Assembly: GCA_934433135.1 (NCBI GenBank)
Contig: CAKRZO010000005.1
Span: forward strand, 62,001-126,000
Reading direction: 5' to 3'
DNA: 64,000 bases
Source of the DNA: an uncultured Acetatifactor sp.
GTDB lineage: Bacteria; Bacillota; Clostridia; Lachnospirales; Lachnospiraceae
Under the pieces are notes generated by a model. That model was given only the letters and a program-made list of their open reading frames with translations. It had not been told where the DNA came from and ran no database searches. The position numbers and the translations under genes were made by a program. Below are positions 36,062-44,912 of the stretch, one piece after another. The stretch's first letter is position 1. Each line of letters starts with the position of its first letter.

Positions 36062-37108
36062 TTATCTGCACGAGTTTCTCACAATCAGTTTCTGCTTCAG
36101 AGTGATATTTTCCACGTTCCTTTCTTTTTGGTTGATTTTTTTCACCAGTTCCATCAGTTTCCTGCCAAGCAGCACCTGATTCTGTTCTACGGTAGTAAGC
36201 CGAGGATTAACAAACCCGGATACCTCAATATTGTCAAAACCAACCACTCCGAAATCCGCCGGCACCCGATACCCGCATTCATCCATGGCACGCATCAGAC
36301 CGATCGCCAGAAGATCCGAAGAGGCTATCCAGGCATCCGGAAGCTCTTCTTTTTTCTTGCTTTGCAGAATCTCTTTCATAAACCGGTACCCGTTACGCAG
36401 ATTATCCAGACACAAATCTTCTTTGATGTAAATGTCCTCCGGTCGGTAAGCATACCCATATCGGGCAAGCGCTTCTTTATAACCTTCCAGACGGTCCTGC
36501 AGATTGGTCAATACCACAGGTTCAGAGAAAAAACCGATTCTGTTGTATCCTTTTCCCTTCAGCATCGATACGATTTCCGACATGATCTTCCGATTATCGA
36601 AGCGGATATACGGAATATCCGGAAGAGTGGTACTCCGGTCAACCAGGATTACCGGTATCTCTTTTTTTAAAAAGCGGCGGATTCCTTCTTCATCGCCGGC
36701 GCCGTTGAATATGACCACGGTTCCGATATCATTTCTTTCCAGACGCTCTAACTCCCGTTTTTCCCTTTCCAGCGAATACTCGTATCCGTGAATCTGCACA
36801 CTGTAACCTTCTTTGTAAGCCTCTTCCACAAATACGCTGGTTACTTTCGAATGGAAATTGTTGTTCAGGTTCGGGATCATCAATCCGATCGATGTCTTAC
36901 GTCTGCTCCTTAAAGCTTTCGCCGTGGCATTGGGGACATACTGCAGCTCCTCGATGGCTTCTCTTACCCGTCTTTTGGTTTCTTCCGAAATCGGCGCCGT
37001 TCCGTTGATTACATGGGAAACCGTGGCAATTGTCACTCCTGCCTTCTGTGCCACCTGTGTGATAGTCGTCCGCTTCTCTTTCTGATTCATCATTTTCTGT
37101 TCTCTCAT
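36062..37108 (-). CDS. LacI-family transcriptional repressor
   Basis: About 348 residues. The LacI helix-turn-helix is TTITQVAQKAGVTIATVSHV with hinge helix PNATAKALRS. A periplasmic-binding-protein-like sensor follows (IGLMIPNLNNNF; AIGLMRAMDECGYRVPADFG; VVGFDNIEVSGFVNPRLTT). The frame opens at 37138, but the ATG at 37108 (or those at 37093/37090) fits the usual N-terminus better; AAGGAAG and GGTGGA precede 37108. Targets are probably the operators at 35938-35990. Confidence 0.92.
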   Translation of the reverse strand: MREQKMMNQKEKRTTITQVAQKAGVTIATVSHVINGTAPISEETKRRVREAIEELQYVPNATAKALRSRRKTSIGLMIPNLNNNFHSKVTSVFVEEAYKEGYSVQIHGYEYSLEREKRELERLERNDIGTVVIFNGAGDEEGIRRFLKKEIPVILVDRSTTLPDIPYIRFDNRKIMSEIVSMLKGKGYNRIGFFSEPVVLTNLQDRLEGYKEALARYGYAYRPEDIYIKEDLCLDNLRNGYRFMKEILQSKKKEELPDAWIASSDLLAIGLMRAMDECGYRVPADFGVVGFDNIEVSGFVNPRLTTVEQNQVLLGRKLMELVKKINQKERNVENITLKQKLIVRNSCR

Positions 37109-37141
37109 TCCACCGATTAGACTTCCTTGCCAACGCACATT

Positions 37142-37714
37142 TCAACCTGCCTTTCGGTGTTTTTCTTCCGCCAACCGGTCGGGAAGCTCTTCTTTGCTGA
37201 AATAGCGAACCTCCGTCGTCTCGATATTTTTTTCAAATTCTCCGCCCGTTTCCCGGCACAGAACAAAGATTTTCACAACGCCGAAAACATAATTGGTCAC
37301 ATTGTGCCTGCGCCAGTCCTGCACCGCAATCAGTCTCTCTGCGGTTACTTCCATGCCGGATTCCTCCTTCACTTCCTTAACCGCATTGGAAGCTACGGAC
37401 TGGTCTACATCACACCAGCCTCCCGGCAAAGACCAGGTTCCGTTCTTTTCATGCACCAGAAGTATCTTACCCTGCTTAAAAACAGCCGCTCTGGTATCCA
37501 CCTTCGGCGTCTGGTAGCCGCTTTCACTACAGAAAATATCTTTGATTTTTTCCACCGGCAGATCCGTCCGATCCGCTAACATATCCGCCGCAATTTCCCG
37601 GATCTGTTCATACCTTTCTTTATCAAAAGGATTAATACAATATGCAAGTCCGTTCTGTGCAAGGCTCTGCAACTTCATTGCCACATCCAGCCATTTATCG
37701 TTTTGGTTCTCCAT
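37142..37714 (-). CDS. Nudix hydrolase (ADP-ribose pyrophosphatase type)
   Basis: A 190-residue protein with an N-terminal helical NUDIX_N2-like domain (about 1-60) and a Nudix domain. The Nudix box reads GGWCDVDQSVASNAVKEVKE plus ESG: the EExG core is kept while the first Glu is Gln and the Arg is Lys, as in YjhB-like subgroups. It probably cleaves a nucleoside diphosphate compound such as ADP-ribose. It lies between the aldo/keto reductase and lacI genes, same strand. Confidence 0.9.
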   Translation of the reverse strand: MENQNDKWLDVAMKLQSLAQNGLAYCINPFDKERYEQIREIAADMLADRTDLPVEKIKDIFCSESGYQTPKVDTRAAVFKQGKILLVHEKNGTWSLPGGWCDVDQSVASNAVKEVKEESGMEVTAERLIAVQDWRRHNVTNYVFGVVKIFVLCRETGGEFEKNIETTEVRYFSKEELPDRLAEEKHRKAG

Positions 37715-37729
37715 AAAAAATCTCTTTCC

Positions 37730-38731
37730 TCAAGACTTTACCGCTTCATCAATCTTCCTTAATTCTTCATCAGAAAATACAGTATTCCGGACAATCTTAA
37801 TGTTCTCCGTAATCTGTTCCGGGCGGGACGCGCCGATCAGAACCGAACAGACTTCCTCATCCTTAAGCACCCAGGACAAAGCCATCTGCGCTAACGTCTG
37901 TCCTCTTTCCTGTGCCAGTTCATTGAGCTTCCGTATTTGGCAAAGTCTCTGCCCGGTCAGGGCACTTTCCTGCAAAAAGCGGTGATCCGTAGCGATTCTG
38001 CTGTCCGCCGGGATTCCGTTCAGATACTTATCCGTCAAAAGCCCCTGTGCCAGCGGACTGAATGCAATAATACCCAGTCCCTGTTCCTTGCAGGCAGCTT
38101 TTACACCGTCTTCCTCAATCGTCCGGTCAAACAGGGAGTACCGCCTCTGATTCACAATCAGCGGGCAGTGGAGTTCCTTCATGATCTGAACCGCTTTCCG
38201 GGTATATTCCTCATTATAATTGGAGATACCGGCATACAGCGCCTTCCCGCTGCGAACAATGTCCGCCAGGGCTCCCATCGTCTCTTCCAGAGGCGTATCG
38301 GGATCCATTCTGTGATGATAAAAAATATCCACATAATCCAGTTCCAGGCGCTTTAAGCTCTGATCGATACTGGCCATCAGATATTTCCGGCTGCCGAAAT
38401 CACCGTAAGGACCCGGCCACATACCATAACCGGCCTTGGTCGTCACCACCAGCTCATCCCGGTAAGGTCTGAAATCTTCCCGTAAAATCCGGCCGGCATT
38501 GGTCTCCGCACTTCCATTGTCAGGGCCGTAATTATTGGCCAGATCAAATTGCGTAATTCCGTTGTCAAAGGCCGTACGGCACATAGCCTTCATCACGTCA
38601 TATCTGCCGTTACTGCCGAAATTATGCCAAAATCCCAGCGATACCACCGGAAACTTTAATCCGCTCTTACCTACTCTGCGGTACACCATATTCTCATACC
38701 GTCTGTCACTTGCCATATAAACATTCGCCAT
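37730..38731 (-). CDS. Aldo/keto reductase (YghZ-like)
   Basis: A 333-residue NADPH-dependent reductase. The N-terminus MVYRRVGKSGLKFPVVSLGF and DNGITQFDLANNYGPDNGSA carry the catalytic Asp/Tyr; VVTTKAGYGMWPGPYGDFGS carries the catalytic Lys. GISNYNEEYTRKA and LIGASRPEQITENI complete the family pattern. It resembles E. coli YghZ, which reduces L-glyceraldehyde-3-phosphate and methylglyoxal. It is 15 bases upstream of the Nudix gene, so the two are probably co-transcribed. Confidence 0.92.
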   Translation of the reverse strand: MANVYMASDRRYENMVYRRVGKSGLKFPVVSLGFWHNFGSNGRYDVMKAMCRTAFDNGITQFDLANNYGPDNGSAETNAGRILREDFRPYRDELVVTTKAGYGMWPGPYGDFGSRKYLMASIDQSLKRLELDYVDIFYHHRMDPDTPLEETMGALADIVRSGKALYAGISNYNEEYTRKAVQIMKELHCPLIVNQRRYSLFDRTIEEDGVKAACKEQGLGIIAFSPLAQGLLTDKYLNGIPADSRIATDHRFLQESALTGQRLCQIRKLNELAQERGQTLAQMALSWVLKDEEVCSVLIGASRPEQITENIKIVRNTVFSDEELRKIDEAVKS

Positions 38732-39185
38732 TTTACTTACCCTGCCTTTCCGCTGTCTGCACAGATACTTTTCCTGATTACACGGATTGCTTCGTTCTTC
38801 GCACTCCTACAATCCTACTATATAGTTTCTCCCTTTTTCTGTCAAGGACTGTTGGTGTACCATCGGGATAAACTTAGGAACTATATGAATGTAATAGTGC
38901 GATTAACCCAAAGCCCAGGCAGGCACATGGGGTTCCTGTTTATTGGCAATGGATCGGCGCTTGTATTCGTAAAGCAAGTCCATATTAAAGTTTTAAATTT
39001 GTATGAATTTCTCAAATTTAGCCTGAATTATTCACGGAACAGTATCTGAACTGGTAACTGTACCATGAATCCAAAAATTGACCCATGTAGCCTAAACATC
39101 GCTCAACCAATCTCCAAAAAGGGTATAAAATCCCTGTGGCAAAGTTCTGAGCGGTTATTAAGCTGTCAAGGTTCGTTAATAGTTA
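38732..39185. other. Non-coding gap with hairpin repeat (family E copy 2)
   Basis: This gap holds no gene I can support. CACGGATTGCTTCG...ACAATCC at 38780-38814 repeats the rmlB-leader hairpin (stem GGATTG/CAATCC). The remainder, up to the transposase fragment, looks like decayed sequence with many stops. Confidence 0.4.
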
Positions 39186-39326
39186 CTATTCCAGCTGTAC
39201 ATTCAGCTTACCAATATTTGAAAGTGTCTCATAGAATTCATTTTTATAAGGGCAGCTGCTACACAGCTTGAATGTGATATATCTTGCTGAATGAACTACT
39301 TTTGCAGCAATCTTCAGCAGTTTTAA
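39186..39326 (-). pseudogene. C-terminal fragment of a transposase (possibly IS1380-like)
   Basis: The minus-strand frame from 39326 reads LKLLKIAAKVVHSARYITFK then LCSSCPYKNEFYETLSNIGK then LNVQLE and two stops. The segment KIAAKVV-x-SAR-x-ITFKL resembles the tail of DDE transposases of the IS1380 group, and the frame has no start. Downstream sequence on this strand (39060-39180) is AT-rich with stops and may be the element's right end. It abuts the truncated GH36 gene, marking a rearrangement junction. Confidence 0.45.
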
Positions 39327-39330
39327 ACAT

Positions 39331-40536
39331 ATGGCAAATTACCGTTACAGCGAGTTCTGGTGCAGGCCTTTCTTCGGAACGGATTTAAGAGAAATTCCGG
39401 ATGAAACCCAGGCACTGATACTGGAATCTGCCCAAGACCACTTTATGGTTCTGGTTCCGGTTGTAAACGATACTTACAAGTGTGTGTTCAAGGGGAATGA
39501 AAACGGCGGGATAACCGCCCGGCTTTTCTCCTGGTATGACAAGCTCTGTGACTGCAAGGGGCTTGCCTTTGTCTATGCGCAAGGCTCCGACCCTTTCCGG
39601 TTAATGGAGTATTGTGTCAGTGAAGCTTTGAAACTGCTGCATAACGGTGTCCGGTTAAGAACGAACAGACGCTTCCCGGAATGTTTTGAGTATCTGGGCT
39701 GGTGCAGCTGGGACAGCATGCAGATTCGCGTTTCCGAAGAAGGAATGCTTGAAAAATGCGAGGAATTCCGTGAAAAAGAAATTCCGGTAAAATGGGCCAT
39801 CCTGGATGATATGTGGGCCAGAGTCGACAGCTTTCACGGACGGAGCTATCAGAGCCTTAAAGAAATGCAGGATCTGATGCAGCGCAGCGCCCTGACAGAC
39901 TTTGAAGCGGATCCTCTCCGTTTCCCGGACGGCCTTGCCCATTGCATTGAAAAAGTAAATGAATTCGGCATCCAAGTGGGAATATGGCACCCCACCACAG
40001 GATACTGGCGGGGAATCGAAGAAGGAGGAGAAGCCTTCCGGCAATTAAAAGAATACTTGATCTGTACGGAGGACGGTATCTGGGTTCCGAATTTCAAGAC
40101 GGCTGACTCCTATCTGTATTATAAGACCATTCATGACTTTTTTGCAGACTGCGGCGCTGATTTTGTAAAAATCGACAACCAGACGATGACACGCCGTTTT
40201 TATAAAAACCGGGCACCTGTCGGTAGTATTGCGCGGCAGTTCCACGATGGTATGGAGGCTTCTGCGGGCGAGCATTTCGACCATGCCATGATTAACTGCA
40301 TGGGTATGGGGAGTGAAGATATCTGGAATCGGAAAATAAGCCCCATTTCCCGCTGCTCTGATGATTTTCAGCCGGAAAACAGGGAGTGGTTTACTTCTCA
40401 TGCCCTGCAGTGTGCTTATAATTCCCTGTTTCAGGGACAGTTTTACTGGTGTGACTGGGATATGTGGTGGACGGTGTACTTTACCGGATGTAACCTGTTT
40501 TCTGTTTTTTTACTGGACAGCAGCCTCTCGACATAG
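39331..40536 (+). pseudogene. Truncated GH36/raffinose-synthase-type glycoside hydrolase
   Basis: The 401-codon frame carries FEYLGWCSWDSMQIRVSEE, ILDDMWARVDSF, GIQVGIWHPTTGYW and the catalytic-type DFVKIDNQTM, matching the GH36 raffinose synthase/alpha-galactosidase branch. Family members usually exceed 550 residues. Here the N-terminal beta domain is largely missing (the frame begins at the transposase fragment without a ribosome site). After DWDMWWT, where members continue with the C-terminal half, the sequence becomes unrelated and stops. It is probably non-functional. Confidence 0.75.
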
Positions 40537-40585
40537 TAAAATATAAGCAGCCGGTTCTTCGGCGGAATGGAGGCAGCAGGATTAG

Positions 40586-41740
40586 ATGAAAAAAACGGAT
40601 ATTGAAATTATTGATCTGGATAAAGAACCTCTGGAGCATTTATCGGATGATTACCACAGACCGGCAAGGGATGAGCTGTCAGAAGAAGAGTTAGTATATG
40701 ACGAGCTGGAAGAAGAGCCTTCCGAAAGAGAAGACGGGGAAGAAGCGGAACAAGGAAAAAGCTTTCTTCACAGCCCGTGGATCCATGTAGGATTCGGCAT
40801 TTTCCTTGTTTTGGCGATTTCCTTTATTGTTTATCGTTTTCTGACTTTCGGAAAGCGCATCAATCCGGATGAATACCAGGGCGGAGATCATTATAATACC
40901 GTGGAATCCCTGGATGACATTTTCCCTCTGCTTCGGGCGGACGGCAGTGCGGTTCTGCATGGAGACAATCCTTCCATCGTCCTGTTCGGAAATGCACCGT
41001 TTGCAGATGACAGGGACAGTGCGGACAGTCTTGCCAATCTGATTGCCGCGCAGGCAAATGCCACGGTCTACAACTGTTCCGTTTCCGACTCTTATCTGGC
41101 TGCCCAGGGTGCCACCCTGCAGAATGCTACGCAGGCCATGGATGCTTTTACTTTCTATTGGCTTTCTACAGCATTCTGTTTGAGGAATGACGCCTCAACT
41201 AACAATGAAGCGATTTATCAGGATCTGTTTGCTTCCAGAGCGGAAGAATTATCAGCAGATGCCAGACAAGCCTACGACACCCTGATGTCTGTTGATTTTC
41301 AGACCGTGGATGTCATTGCCATTTGCTACGACGGTACCGATTATCTGGAAGGCCACCGTATGTCGGATCTGGACAACGATACCAACACTGAAACTTTTAC
41401 CGGCAATCTGCAGGCAGGTATTGAGCTAATCCAGCAGACCTATCCGGAGATACGTATTATTGTTATGTCCCCGCCCTATGCCTATGCAGTGGCCGAAGAC
41501 GGAAGTTATAAAAGCAGCGACCTGGTTCGATACAATGACGAAGGAACCCTTTCCTCTTATGTCATCAGTGAAGGCGGTATCTGCGGCGTCTGTTCCGTTT
41601 CCTTTGTCGATAACCTGTACGGCACGATTCATGAAGATATCGCTTCGGACTACTTAACCGACAATCTGCACCTGAATCTGAAAGGCCGTAAACTTATGGC
41701 GGAACGCTTTGTTTATGCCCTGAATAAGTACAATAAGTAA
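40586..41740 (+). CDS. Membrane-anchored SGNH-hydrolase-like protein
   Basis: A 384-residue protein. Residues 1-60 form an acidic, probably cytoplasmic tail. One membrane helix follows at about 66-87 (HVGFGIFLVLAISFIVYRFL), then an extracellular domain of about 290 residues. The latter has IVLFGNAPFADDRD in place of a GDS block, IAICYDGTDYLEG, IIVMSPPYAY and DNLHLNLKGRKLMAE, giving the D-x2-H pair of SGNH enzymes. The nucleophile Ser is not obvious (GNAPFAD), so it may be non-catalytic. It looks intact, in contrast to the broken genes on either side. A terminator follows. Confidence 0.7.
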   Translation: MKKTDIEIIDLDKEPLEHLSDDYHRPARDELSEEELVYDELEEEPSEREDGEEAEQGKSFLHSPWIHVGFGIFLVLAISFIVYRFLTFGKRINPDEYQGGDHYNTVESLDDIFPLLRADGSAVLHGDNPSIVLFGNAPFADDRDSADSLANLIAAQANATVYNCSVSDSYLAAQGATLQNATQAMDAFTFYWLSTAFCLRNDASTNNEAIYQDLFASRAEELSADARQAYDTLMSVDFQTVDVIAICYDGTDYLEGHRMSDLDNDTNTETFTGNLQAGIELIQQTYPEIRIIVMSPPYAYAVAEDGSYKSSDLVRYNDEGTLSSYVISEGGICGVCSVSFVDNLYGTIHEDIASDYLTDNLHLNLKGRKLMAERFVYALNKYNK

Positions 41741-41743
41741 TAA

Positions 41744-41791
41744 TTATTACCCACTTTATTACCTACCTGCAAAGTAGCACGTGGGTAATAA
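41744..41791. terminator. Bidirectional terminator
   Basis: TTATTACCCAC (41744-41754) and GTGGGTAATAA (41781-41791) form an 11-bp stem just after the SGNH-like gene. It also lies just downstream of the GH30 fragment on the other strand. Confidence 0.65.
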
Positions 41792-41799
41792 ATTCCGTT

Positions 41800-42534
41800 T
41801 TAAAATTCAACTGTCGCAAGGGTATTGGGAAGCAGTTCAATATACCAGCAAATTCCGTCATGAAGGAACTGAATCTGAGATTTTGTTTTCATCGGATTTA
41901 CCAGAATCAATCTTTTCTCCCCTTCCGGATTGGATATCATGCATCCTTCCGGAAGATAAGGCTTTGCGTTAGGATAATTTGACATATGGGAACCGGAATC
42001 GGTAATCCGCAGCGGATAGATCCAGGAATCCGGTGTTTTTGCTTCGGTCTCCGGATGCCAGATACAGGCAGGCATTTTGCCGACCTGATCGGTAAGTGTT
42101 TCGTTTTGCGGTGTTACGGCATATATGGGAATTCCCTCTTCTTCGTATGCCTGAAGGAATTTTACAAAATACCGTGCGTAGCATTCCAGATATTTTTCCC
42201 GCATAAAGCCCCCTCCCAGGCTTGCTCCCGTTTTCATCCAGGCAGGCGGCGACCAGGGAGATGCGAACAGTTTCATCTGCGGATTGATTTTCAGAATTTC
42301 TTTTATCATCGGAATGACATATTCCCGATCTTTGTCAATGGAAAAATGTACAAGTTCCATATCCTCTGCTACATCATCATAGCTATAGGGAACCGGGGAA
42401 TAATCACTTGCCCCGATTGAGAGTCTTCCGATTCCCATGCGCAGTCCTTCAAGGGAATATAGCCTCCGCAAAAGTTTTTCCCGCTCTTCTGCTTCCATTT
42501 TAGAAAGGATCCGATATACCAATTGCTCCATCAT
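41800..42534 (-). pseudogene. GH30 glycosidase remnant with internal deletion
   Basis: The 244-codon frame keeps GH30 blocks: GLRMGIGRLSIGASDYSPVP, KLFASPWSPPAWMKTGASLG and IYAVTPQNETLTDQVGKMPA (with the acid/base Glu after Asn). Right after CIWHPETEAKT it jumps to the C-terminal beta domain (ITDSGSHMSNYPN ... LPNTLATVEF). The about 180 residues with the nucleophile Glu are lost. The N-terminus is also shortened. GH30 enzymes act on beta-glucosides, glucosylceramides or xylan; no activity is expected here. Confidence 0.8.
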
Positions 42535-42554
42535 TATACAGCTTAAGCAACAAG

Positions 42555-42767
42555 ATGGGTAATTCCTTACTGGCTGTAAGGGATATTAACCATAAATATA
42601 TTGTAGTAGAAAGGATTATGGTATATGGTATGAAGCCAGGTGACAAATACTATGATGGTCCTGTGGAAAATAGCGGCAGGACAATTGAAGAGATTGAAAG
42701 AGATATTGAGAAAGAAAAAGAGCGAATCAAGGACATAAAATGGTCTCCGGATATGCTCGAGGAGTAG
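42555..42767 (+). CDS. Small hypothetical protein (possible fragment)
   Basis: A 70-residue frame (MGNSLLAVRDINHKYIVVER ...) ending in a Glu/Lys-rich helix. I do not recognise it. There is no ribosome site and the frame is open upstream of the ATG, so it may be the tail of a larger lost gene. It precedes the Prp-like gene by 59 bases. Confidence 0.3.
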   Translation: MGNSLLAVRDINHKYIVVERIMVYGMKPGDKYYDGPVENSGRTIEEIERDIEKEKERIKDIKWSPDMLEE

Positions 42768-42826
42768 ATACCACCAGTCAACAGACCGATGGTATTTTTA
42801 TGCCCATTTTGAGGAGGTGGTGCAGG

Positions 42827-43012
42827 TTGATTGTGGCAGAGATAAACAGGCAGGGCGTTACAACAGACGGCCATGCCGGGTTTGCAGAGCATGGCAAGGA
42901 CATTATATGTGCCGGGGGATCGGCGCTCGCGCTTACCCTTTCTGATTCATTGACAGGTTTAACACAGGACAGGGATATTGCCATTTCTACAAAAAGGATT
43001 CAATTTTTTTGA
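42827..43012 (+). CDS. Prp-like cysteine protease fragment (DUF464)
   Basis: About 61 residues from a TTG that has AGGAGG nine bases upstream. VTTDGHAGFAEHGKDIICAG matches the core of Prp, the protease that trims ribosomal protein L27 in Firmicutes: the His of GHA and the Cys of DI(V/I)CA are the catalytic pair. The usual protein is about 105 residues; here the part after SALALTLSDSLTGL is replaced and ends early. Genome copies of Prp normally sit between rplU and rpmA; an isolated copy suggests a prophage-derived homologue. Confidence 0.55.
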   Translation: MIVAEINRQGVTTDGHAGFAEHGKDIICAGGSALALTLSDSLTGLTQDRDIAISTKRIQFF

Positions 43013-43171
43013 AAGATTTGGGGTTAACCCTTAACTAAATGACATTGGTTCATGCAAGCATTATATGAAACAAAGCAGCGGGTAAGCGGTGAAAGCGCGT
43101 CTGAACTGCTACCAATGTACAGAAAAATAAAATCGCAAAACATGTCGCCATCATACGAAAGGATGTTTTTC

Positions 43172-43930
43172 ATGACTTTACCAGGCTCGAACCAGAAACG
43201 AAAATTTCCCTATCACTGGAAAATTACGTTGGTAATTCTCACCTTTACACTGATTCCGTCTCTTCTTTTCGGAGGGATTTACTTAAAAAATGCTCGCAGC
43301 AGCTGGATTCATAATCGGGAGCTGCTTATGATTCGGATACTCTGTTTGCTTTCTCTGTTCCACAGGGCAAACAGTCAATATGCACGTGCTTTTCTTCTTC
43401 CGTCTCTGATGGAAAAACAGAAGAATTGCTTAAGATCTATAGTCAAAACAGCAACGTTGACGGTTATTATACGGTTGCCACACCGCTTTCCGATTTCTTG
43501 GGAGGAGAAGTCTTTTTTCTCCTTCCGGAATCCCTTGTCAAAGCTGCGATCCGCCCGCAGCTTTTGGCCTCCGCACTTTTTATCCTTCTGCTGACCGGGC
43601 TTTTGTTCTATGTCTGTTACCTGGTCTCCCGGCTTCTGACCAGGCAATACGAAATCAACAACCTGCGCATGGAGCTGGAACTTCTGCAGCTGCGTTTTAA
43701 TCCGCATCTTTTGTATAATACACTGAATGCCCTCTGCTATCAGATCAAGAATCCCTCTGCCAGAAGCACGATCGGATCCTTATGTCAGTACTATCGCATT
43801 GTTTTAAATAATGGTTATCTTCTGAATCCGCACCTATTACGGTCAGGGATACCACCTGCAGATTCACAGCACCCCGGCGAAAGGCACCACGGTCAGTTGG
43901 GAACTTCCCACTTATCCGCCGAAGATATAA
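43172..43930 (+). pseudogene. Broken YesM-type sensor histidine kinase
   Basis: Fragments of one kinase lie in different frames. First comes a start with TM1 (MTLPGSNQKRK; ITLVILTFTLIPSLLFGGIY). After a deletion, in another frame, come the sensor end and TM2 (LLASALFILLLTGLLFYVCY) with the phosphorylation box LQLRFNPHLLYNTLNALCYQ. After a further deletion and frame change comes the C-terminus of the ATPase domain (GQGYHLQIHSTPAKGTTVSW ... YPPKI, stop at 43928-43930). No response regulator partner remains nearby. Confidence 0.8.
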
Positions 43931-43976
43931 TGACATTGCATCACTGGAATGCAAAAAACATCTTGGAGGTATGACC

Positions 43977-44237
43977 ATGAGCAAACTTATATCCTGTCAA
44001 TTCAACATAGACACAGCCTGCATAGAATTGGTTTTTGACGATGAAAGCCAGATTTCCATTGACTGCGCCGCCGTCGAAAACGAAGTTGCCGACAACTGCT
44101 TCCAGCGATCAGAGCTGGATTATCTGATCTACAATGACCCGCTTGCTTATGCAGACTTGATTCTGAACGGCGATCCCGAAGCCTATTTGAAAGCTGTGAC
44201 GGAATACAAGCCTCGTCTACCCGTTCTTATATACTGA
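43977..44237 (+). CDS. DUF6061-like small conserved protein
   Basis: An 86-residue protein (SKLISCQFNIDTACIELVFD ... LIYNDPLAYADLILNGDPEA). The conserved-looking NDPLAYADLILNGDPEAYLK stretch matches my memory of the DUF6061 family of Clostridia, whose function is unknown. The ATG at 43977 is chosen over 43971 because GGAGG lies seven bases before it. It is intact and overlaps the 3' end of the convergent ABC ATPase gene by 11 bases. Confidence 0.65.
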   Translation: MSKLISCQFNIDTACIELVFDDESQISIDCAAVENEVADNCFQRSELDYLIYNDPLAYADLILNGDPEAYLKAVTEYKPRLPVLIY

Positions 44238-44889
44238 TCCTTCCGTCGCTGATTTTAATCTTTCTTCCGCACATGTCGGCGTACCGCTGCTCATGCGTCA
44301 CCAAAAGCACGGTGTTTCCACGGCGGTTGACGGCGAGCAGCAGCTCCATAATCTCGTCCGCCGCCTTTTTGTCAAGGTTCCCGGTTGGCTCGTCAGCAAG
44401 GAGAATCACCGGGTCGTTGATCAGGGCGCGGGCGATGGCCACGCGCTGTCTCTGTCCGCCGGACAGCTCACTCGGCAGATGCTTTAGGCGGTTCTCAATG
44501 CCCAAAAAGCCCGCCAGCTCCCGCAGCTTCGTCTTATCCGGCTTTTTGCCGTCCAGCAGCAGCGGCATGATGATGTTCTCCTCCGCCGTCAGAATGGGAA
44601 TCAGGTTGAAGTCCTGAAAGATATAGCCGAGCTTCCGTCTGCGTATTCCGGAAAGCGTCTCGTCATCGGCTGAGCAGATGTCCACACCGCCTACCTCCAC
44701 GCTGCCGGAGGTGGGATGCTCAATACCGCCGACCAGGTTTAGAAGGGTGGTCTTGCCGGAGCCGGACTGACCCACAATAGCGACCATTTCACCCGGCGCA
44801 ACGCTGAAGCAGACATGATCCACGGCGTAGATATCCTCGTCGCCCTGTCGGAACACCTTGGTCAGATTTTTTACTGTAACTGCATTCAT
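44227..44889 (-). CDS. ABC transporter ATPase (LolD/MacB-FtsX type)
   Basis: A 220-residue ATPase: Walker A GQSGSGKTTLLNLVGG, Q-loop FQDFNLIPI, signature LSGGQRQRVAIARALIN, Walker B VILLADEPTGNLD and the H-loop LLVTHEQRY. The ATG at 44889 is preferred over 44910 because AAAGGAG lies seven bases upstream. It pairs with the FtsX-like permease encoded just before it. The base composition is clearly richer in G+C than the neighbouring genes, suggesting recent acquisition. Confidence 0.92.
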   Translation of the reverse strand: MNAVTVKNLTKVFRQGDEDIYAVDHVCFSVAPGEMVAIVGQSGSGKTTLLNLVGGIEHPTSGSVEVGGVDICSADDETLSGIRRRKLGYIFQDFNLIPILTAEENIIMPLLLDGKKPDKTKLRELAGFLGIENRLKHLPSELSGGQRQRVAIARALINDPVILLADEPTGNLDKKAADEIMELLLAVNRRGNTVLLVTHEQRYADMCGRKIKISDGRISI

Positions 44890-44912
44890 CGGAAAATCTC
44901 CTTTCTGCATGA

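Noticed and set aside
38852..39049. 65-codon plus-strand frame after the aldo/keto reductase
   Set aside because: There is no ribosome site, no family resemblance, and it lies in decayed sequence.
43052..43171. Frame MQALYETKQRVSGESASELL ahead of the broken kinase
   Set aside because: It may be the tail of another fragment, but no ribosome site or family could be recognised, so no gene is called.
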